The position numbers and the translations under genes are program-made. A stretch of 10,138 bases of DNA from JBATTK01 sp049670505 (GTDB lineage Bacteria; Bacteroidota; Bacteroidia; Flavobacteriales; Flavobacteriaceae): positions 1 to 10,138 of the forward strand of contig JBATTK010000001.1 of the NCBI GenBank assembly GCA_049670505.1, written 5' to 3'. Positions within the stretch are counted from its first letter, which is position 1, and every line of letters begins with the position of its first letter. This document shows, one piece after another, positions 6,119 through 10,138 of this stretch. The notes under the pieces were generated by a model. The model saw only the letters and a program-made list of their open reading frames with translations. It was not told the DNA's origin and did not search any database.

Positions 6119-6142
6119 TCCGGACAACTAACCGAATACCTA

Positions 6143-6814
6143 ATGACCTATCTTTTACCCGTACTCTCGGTATTGTTAAGTTTTGTTTTTGTCCTGTTGA
6201 CAAAGCCTAAAAACAAAGAAACGTTTAAGTTATTATTAGCTTTTAGTGGTGCCTTTTTGCTAGCATTGACCATTTTTGAGCTTTTCCCTGAAGCCTATCA
6301 AAATTCAAATCCTAAAACGATAGGGGTCTTTGTAATGCTGGGAATCCTATTACAGATCTTTCTGGAGTTTTTTTCCAAAGGTGCAGAACATGGGCATGTT
6401 CATTTGGATAATGAAAAAACAAGCTTTCCGTGGGCGCTTTTCATAAGCTTGTCCCTTCATGCGTTCCTAGAAGGATTACCTATAGAAAACCACGGTATCA
6501 TCCTCTATGGGATTTTGGTGCATAAAATCCCCATAGCCATTATTCTAAGTATCTTTTTGGTCGGTTCTAAAATGAAGTTGACCAAGGCTATTCTTTTTAT
6601 TGTCCTATTTTCCATAATGACGCCTTTGGGAAGTTATGTGGCCTCCAATTTTGATTTTGTTGCCCGGTATTATGCGCCTATCACTGCTTTGGTCATAGGA
6701 GTGTTTTTGCATATCTCTACTGTAATTTTGTTCGAAAGTTCCGAAGGGCATTCCTTTAATCTGCGGAAATTATTGGTTATTATTTTAGGAATCGTTATTG
6801 CTTATTTTTTATAG
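6143..6814 (+). CDS. ZIP family divalent metal transporter
   Basis: A 223-residue inner-membrane protein with about 7-8 hydrophobic segments, in the ZIP (zinc/iron permease) family. These proteins move Zn2+ or related cations into the cytoplasm. Family signatures: a histidine-rich cytosolic loop between helices 3 and 4 (AEHGHVHLD, 81-89), the helix-4 metal-site motif SLHAFLEGLPI (104-114; H106, E110) and the helix-5 motif HKIPIAII (127-134; H127, K128, P130). An acidic helix-2 motif FELFPEAY (45-52) and a late-helix His190 are also present. The length is slightly short but covers the full fold. The usual Asn/His variants of the helix-4 motif differ here (HAFLEG), so the metal preference cannot be read. 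The DUF4268 gene begins on the base after its stop codon, indicating one transcript. Upstream lies a palindrome that could be a metal-responsive operator. Confidence 0.88.
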   Translation: MTYLLPVLSVLLSFVFVLLTKPKNKETFKLLLAFSGAFLLALTIFELFPEAYQNSNPKTIGVFVMLGILLQIFLEFFSKGAEHGHVHLDNEKTSFPWALFISLSLHAFLEGLPIENHGIILYGILVHKIPIAIILSIFLVGSKMKLTKAILFIVLFSIMTPLGSYVASNFDFVARYYAPITALVIGVFLHISTVILFESSEGHSFNLRKLLVIILGIVIAYFL

Positions 6815-7243
6815 ATGTTCAGCAAAGAAGAATCAAAAAAGCTACGACAGGATTTCTGGATCGCTTTTGGCAAATCGTATCCCAGAAAGTGGATTTTATA
6901 TCAGACAAAAATCAAGGACTTTTCCTTTAAATTTCATTTTGATGTTAAGCAGGCCATGGTATCGCTTGATATTGAGCAACAAGATTTAGAACGAAGAACA
7001 AAACTTTGGGAAAAATTGATTTCTCTAAAATCTATACTAGTAGAGCATTATGTGTCCAATGCAATATTTGAAAATTCCTGTATGCTGAAAAACGAAAAGG
7101 AAATTTCCAGAATTTATGTTTCAAAACAAGATGTATCTATCCACAACAAGGATACTTGGCGGGAAACTATGGAGTTTCTAAATAATACTATGATCGAGTT
7201 TGAATTGTTCTTTCTTGAATATCGGGAAGTGATTACTTCCTAA
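6815..7243 (+). CDS. Stand-alone DUF4268 family protein
   Basis: A 142-residue soluble protein with no signal peptide or membrane helix. Its N-terminus SKEESKKLRQDFWIAFGKSYPRKW (3-26) and the following TKIKDFSFKFHFDVKQAMVSLDIE (31-54) match the DUF4268 family as I know it. The charged middle (QQDLERRTKLWEKLISLKSIL) and the C-terminal NKDTWRETMEFLNNTMIEFELFFLEYREVI are helix-like. DUF4268 is often the C-terminal part of larger, possibly nuclease-related proteins, whereas here it stands alone, as is common in Flavobacteriia. The start codon abuts the ZIP stop codon with no gap, so translation is probably coupled. Its stop codon overlaps the stop of the convergent hemolysin III gene. The biochemical role is unknown, and no catalytic motif can be pointed to. 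Confidence 0.85.
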   Translation: MFSKEESKKLRQDFWIAFGKSYPRKWILYQTKIKDFSFKFHFDVKQAMVSLDIEQQDLERRTKLWEKLISLKSILVEHYVSNAIFENSCMLKNEKEISRIYVSKQDVSIHNKDTWRETMEFLNNTMIEFELFFLEYREVITS

Positions 7244-7908
7244 ATTACATCATAAAAGATAAACAGCCAATGGCTAACAGCCCCTCCCAAAACAAAAAAA
7301 TGCCAGATCAAATGGTTGTATGGAATTTTTCGAATGGCATAGAACACAATCCCTATGGTATAGAAAGCACCTCCCAACATAAGTAATTGCATCCCCAAAG
7401 AAGTAGTTTGTTCCAATAAGCTCCTAAAATCCAGTACGATCAACCAGCCCATGATTAGGTAAAGTATTAGGGATATAAATTCATATTTTCCCGTAAAAAA
7501 AAGTTTAAGCAAAGTACCTATGGCCGTAATACCCCATACGGTATAAAAAATTGGCCATCCATTCCCATCCACTAAAGTAATCAAAGCTACCGGAGTATAG
7601 GTGCCCGCGATTAAAAAATAGATACTAATATGATCTAAAACCCTAAGCTTCCTTTTTAATTTAACATTGGAAACCGAATGATATAAGGTAGATGCCGTGA
7701 ACAATAAAATTACAGAGGCACCGTAAATCAAGATGCTTAAAGTAGCATAGGGACTTTTAGGCGTATGCTTATCCAATAGGAAATAAAGACCTATGATTCC
7801 CAATAAAATACCCAAGGCATGGGATAATGAGTTTAATCTTTCTTCTTGGTGATAAGACGATTTTTTTTCTACCAACTCGGTGGGGGAATTATTTGTACCG
7901 TTTACCAT
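7240..7908 (-). CDS. Hemolysin III / PAQR family membrane protein
   Basis: A 222-residue protein with seven predicted membrane helices after a soluble N-terminus of about 25 residues. It carries the PAQR (progestin and adipoQ receptor)/hemolysin III signature: ERLNSLSHALG (23-33, with N26 and H30), STLYHS (73-78, with S73 and H77), LDHISIYFLIAGTYTP (91-106, with D92) and NHLIWHFFVLGGAVSHW (198-214, with H199 and H203). In structures of human family members the equivalent His/His/His/Asp residues hold a zinc ion in a ceramidase-like site. Bacterial members (YqfA, TrhA) are linked to membrane-lipid homeostasis; the haemolysin name is historical. Its ATG lies inside the end of the amidohydrolase gene (20-bp overlap), implying co-transcription. 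The stop overlaps the DUF4268 stop on the other strand by 4 bp, counting whole genes. Confidence 0.9.
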   Translation of the reverse strand: MVNGTNNSPTELVEKKSSYHQEERLNSLSHALGILLGIIGLYFLLDKHTPKSPYATLSILIYGASVILLFTASTLYHSVSNVKLKRKLRVLDHISIYFLIAGTYTPVALITLVDGNGWPIFYTVWGITAIGTLLKLFFTGKYEFISLILYLIMGWLIVLDFRSLLEQTTSLGMQLLMLGGAFYTIGIVFYAIRKIPYNHLIWHFFVLGGAVSHWLFIFYDVI

Positions 7909-9232
7909 GTTTGATGACCATATCTACATCTTGCAACAGACTGATATACCGCAAGACATCACCGTCAACCGCAATGATGTCCGCATATTTTCCCGGGGTA
8001 ATAGTGCCTACTTCATCAGCAACTCCCATCCATAATGCCGGCCAATAGGTAGCGGATCGAATTGCATACATGGGGTCTATACCAAACTCATTGACCCATA
8101 CATCCAATTCGTTCCAGGTAGATTGACTGTGAAATTTCATAGGTATACCGCTGTCCGTACCGATCAAAAGTACCACTCCGGCATCCAACAGCTGTTGTAT
8201 TTTTGTTTTCAAGGTAGGTCTTCTTGAAGGTGTTAACTGAAAATAAGGAAGACGATCCGGATGCATAATACTATTTCTAATATCTACAATAATGCTATCC
8301 GGTAACCCTAAATGCCAAGAATTGTTATCCAATTTTTCACGATTGTCCCGAACATATTCATAGTTATACAATCCTTCTACGGTAGGACACCAGAATAAGG
8401 TTCCCTTGTTCATTTGTGCAGTGCGTTCCTTTACCATTTCCATAACATCATCGGGGTATTGGGGAGCGGAGGACAACCCAGTATGCTCAAAACAGTCTAC
8501 CCCCACTTTGAGTCCCCTTCTAATCTCCTCGGGTCTATGCCCATGTGCCACTACTTTCAGATTATTCTTATGGGCTTCATCTACTACCGCCGTCAACTCT
8601 TCCATGGACATTTGATCTTGATCGATCAATTTAATGACATCTACTCCAGCGTTTGCAAGTTTTCTAATTTTTTTCCTACCATCTTCAGGACTCTCCACTC
8701 CCCATCTAAAATCTTCTGTACCCGGATAGGGTTTGTGTTGAATAAAAGGGCCCGAAACATATAAAGTTGCCCCTGGTATTTCACCCTTATTTATAGCATC
8801 GCGTACCGCTATACTTGCTTCCAAAGGTGCTCCTAGATCCCTCGCACTCGTAACTCCTGCCATTAATAATTGATGTGCGGAGGAGGGCATAATGACGTCC
8901 TTGAACAAAGGCGGATAGGTCTTGTCCCAATAAGCATAATCCGCGTGTCCATTGATCATGGTATGCACATGCATATCCCAAAGACCGGGAAGTACGGTCA
9001 TTCCTTCCGTAGAAATAATTTCGGCACCAGTAGGAATAGGAGTATTATCCATAGTCCCCACGGTTTCTATTTTTTCGCCTGCTATGATGATTACACTATT
9101 TTTAATGGGATCGGAACCAAAACCATCTATTAATGTTCCCCCGACCAAGGCTTTCAGATTATTGTTTTCTTGTGATGAAGTTATACATACACATAAGAAA
9201 AAGAAGGAGAGCGTAAGTGTCTTTTTAAGCAT
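7889..9232 (-). CDS. Secreted metal-dependent amidohydrolase (imidazolonepropionase-like)
   Basis: A 447-residue member of the amidohydrolase superfamily, in the imidazolonepropionase/prolidase-like branch that hydrolyses C-N bonds of small amides or peptides. I start it at 9232 (MLKKTLTLSFFFLCVCITSSQ), which gives a clean signal peptide cut near residue 20-22; the in-frame ATG at 9295 would add 21 residues ahead of it and hide the signal. Metal and catalytic residues in order: HxH in LPGLWDMHVHT (H88, H90), Lys201 in DVIKLID as the likely bridging carbamylated lysine, His230 in VVAHGH, His250 in DCFEHTG, and Asp360 in IGTDSGIP. The C-terminal GVADEVGTITPGKYADIIAVDGD (about 403-425) is the usual beta-sandwich return. 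Export suggests action in the periplasm or outside the cell. The substrate cannot be deduced. The hemolysin III gene overlaps its 3' end. No strong promoter is visible in the 173 bp between it and the rRNA terminator. Confidence 0.9.
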   Translation of the reverse strand: MLKKTLTLSFFFLCVCITSSQENNNLKALVGGTLIDGFGSDPIKNSVIIIAGEKIETVGTMDNTPIPTGAEIISTEGMTVLPGLWDMHVHTMINGHADYAYWDKTYPPLFKDVIMPSSAHQLLMAGVTSARDLGAPLEASIAVRDAINKGEIPGATLYVSGPFIQHKPYPGTEDFRWGVESPEDGRKKIRKLANAGVDVIKLIDQDQMSMEELTAVVDEAHKNNLKVVAHGHRPEEIRRGLKVGVDCFEHTGLSSAPQYPDDVMEMVKERTAQMNKGTLFWCPTVEGLYNYEYVRDNREKLDNNSWHLGLPDSIIVDIRNSIMHPDRLPYFQLTPSRRPTLKTKIQQLLDAGVVLLIGTDSGIPMKFHSQSTWNELDVWVNEFGIDPMYAIRSATYWPALWMGVADEVGTITPGKYADIIAVDGDVLRYISLLQDVDMVIKHGKRYK

Positions 9233-9405
9233 GATTTTATCGTTTAGATAAAGATAGTAAAAACAAAAAGCTCCTTCACGGAATTGTGTAGGCATTACTG
9301 GAAATGGAATACGACCGGGGTACCGGGCATAAAAAAGATTAGCCTCAATACCTAGGGAGTTGGAAGTTGGAGGAAGGTAATACCCTATTGTTGTGATGCA
9401 TTCAT

Positions 9406-9442
9406 AAAAAAAGGCCCCGACGTCCTTGCGGATGTCGGGGCC
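9406..9442 (-). terminator. Intrinsic terminator of the rRNA operon
   Basis: On the minus strand GGCCCCGACATCC (9442-9430), a 4-nt loop and GGACGTCGGGGCC (9425-9413) form a 13-bp stem with one mismatch, followed by seven T (9412-9406). It starts a few bases after the 5S 3' end and should isolate the downstream amidohydrolase gene from rRNA transcription. Confidence 0.92.
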
Positions 9443-9446
9443 CGAG

Positions 9447-9557
9447 AAAGGCGGCGGCCTACTCTCCCACCTGGTGTGGCAGTACCATCGGCGCAGACGG
9501 GCTTAACTTCCCTGTTCGGAATGGTAAGGGGTGGGCCCCGTCGCCATGGCCACCTAA
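9447..9557 (-). rRNA. rrf: 5S ribosomal RNA
   Basis: The minus strand reads a full 5S rRNA of about 110 nt. The 5' GGTGGC (9554-9549) pairs with the 3' GCCGCC (9455-9450) as helix I. In between are the conserved CCATTCCGAACAGGGAAGTT block of loop B/helix III, AAGCCCGT, GCGCCGATGGTACTGC and GGGAGAGTAGG. It lies downstream of 23S and directly before the terminator. Ends are approximate within a few bases. Confidence 0.95.
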
Positions 9558-9711
9558 ATTCTTGGCCCCCCCAAGGGGGCACAATATCTTTGACATAAAG
9601 GGACAGGGTGCGGCCCGGGGGCCGGCATTGGAGAATGTTCGTACAAGGTACGGATGGATAATATACAATATCAAGGTGCTCGCCGTCCGCCTTTCGGCGG
9701 ACGGACGTTCT
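9558..9711 (-). other. 23S-5S internal transcribed spacer with hairpins
   Basis: About 154 nt without a tRNA gene. It contains a GC hairpin with a GAAA loop (9683-9704, listed separately), a 5-bp CGTAC/GTACG hairpin (9640-9652), a CGGCC/GGCCG hairpin (9611-9624) and GCCCCC/GGGGGC (9565-9580) shortly before the 5S. These are likely rRNA precursor processing or folding elements. No protein-coding gene is supported here. Confidence 0.7.
9683..9704 (-). repeat. 9-bp GC stem with GAAA tetraloop next to the 23S 3' end
   Basis: On the minus strand CCGTCCGCC (9704-9696), GAAA, GGCGGACGG (9691-9683): a perfect 9-bp stem closed by a C-G pair over a GNRA-class tetraloop, about 8 nt beyond the estimated mature 23S end. 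It is likely a processing or anti-decay structure in the rRNA precursor. Confidence 0.6.

Positions 9712-10138
<427 letters not shown>

Noticed and set aside
8406..9251. Several frames of 64-116 codons within the amidohydrolase gene on either strand
   Set aside because: The amidohydrolase reading frame carries every expected metal ligand; the others are shadows.
9233..9295. Extended amidohydrolase N-terminus from the ATG at 9295
   Set aside because: It would place 21 extra residues ahead of an obvious signal peptide starting at 9232, which is the normal N-terminus for secreted members.
9558..9711. A tRNA gene in the 23S-5S spacer
   Set aside because: No cloverleaf, no TTCGA-type T-loop and no acceptor stem could be found on the minus strand; only simple hairpins are present.

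Overview
The window looks like chromosomal DNA from a marine-type member of the Flavobacteriaceae (Bacteroidota; Maribacter/Zobellia/Arenibacter-like, genus not resolvable by eye). Support comes from AT-rich coding DNA, A-rich rather than GGAGG-like sequence before start codons, a Bacteroidota-style promoter (TTG-N18-TATTTTTG), the lineage-typical rlmD-DUF6452-DUF6048 gene order, and 23S/5S rRNA sequence of this type. It reads as housekeeping core genome. I see no CRISPR array, insertion sequence, prophage, toxin-antitoxin pair or defence island.

Layout. Positions 1-734 (minus) hold the N-terminal part of ornithine aminotransferase rocD. Upstream of it, on the same strand, is a two-gene unit (852-1779): an ECF-type sigma factor overlapping a small two-helix membrane protein of the DUF6768 type, probably its regulator. 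The sigma gene is preceded by a sequence resembling an ECF-dependent promoter, which suggests autoregulation. Divergent to it, rlmD (23S rRNA m5U methyltransferase) leads a plus-strand cluster with a small putative lipoprotein (DUF6452) and a secreted or outer-membrane protein (DUF6048). This cluster meets, tail to tail, a minus-strand pair: a THUMP-domain RNA guanine-N2 methyltransferase (RlmL N-terminal-domain type) followed by a 76-residue membrane protein. From the same intergenic region a ZIP metal transporter and a stand-alone DUF4268 gene run on the plus strand. They end in an overlap with the minus-strand pair amidohydrolase then hemolysin III/PAQR. The last 0.7 kb is the 3' end of an rRNA operon on the minus strand: partial 23S, a spacer with several hairpins, 5S, and a strong intrinsic terminator.

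How the parts relate. Two rRNA-modifying methyltransferases lie in the same 10 kb as a 23S gene end, but each sits in its own transcription unit, so I read this as coincidence. Gene packing is tight: several same-strand overlaps (11 or 20 bp), one zero-gap junction, and two convergent junctions with a 1-bp gap or a 4-bp overlap, leaving no room for ordinary terminators. The most testable points are the sigma/DUF6768 pair with its candidate autoregulatory promoter, the uncharacterised DUF6452/DUF6048 pair, a 5-codon leader ORF with a TAATG junction, and three inverted-repeat elements in promoter regions. I found no clear new system.
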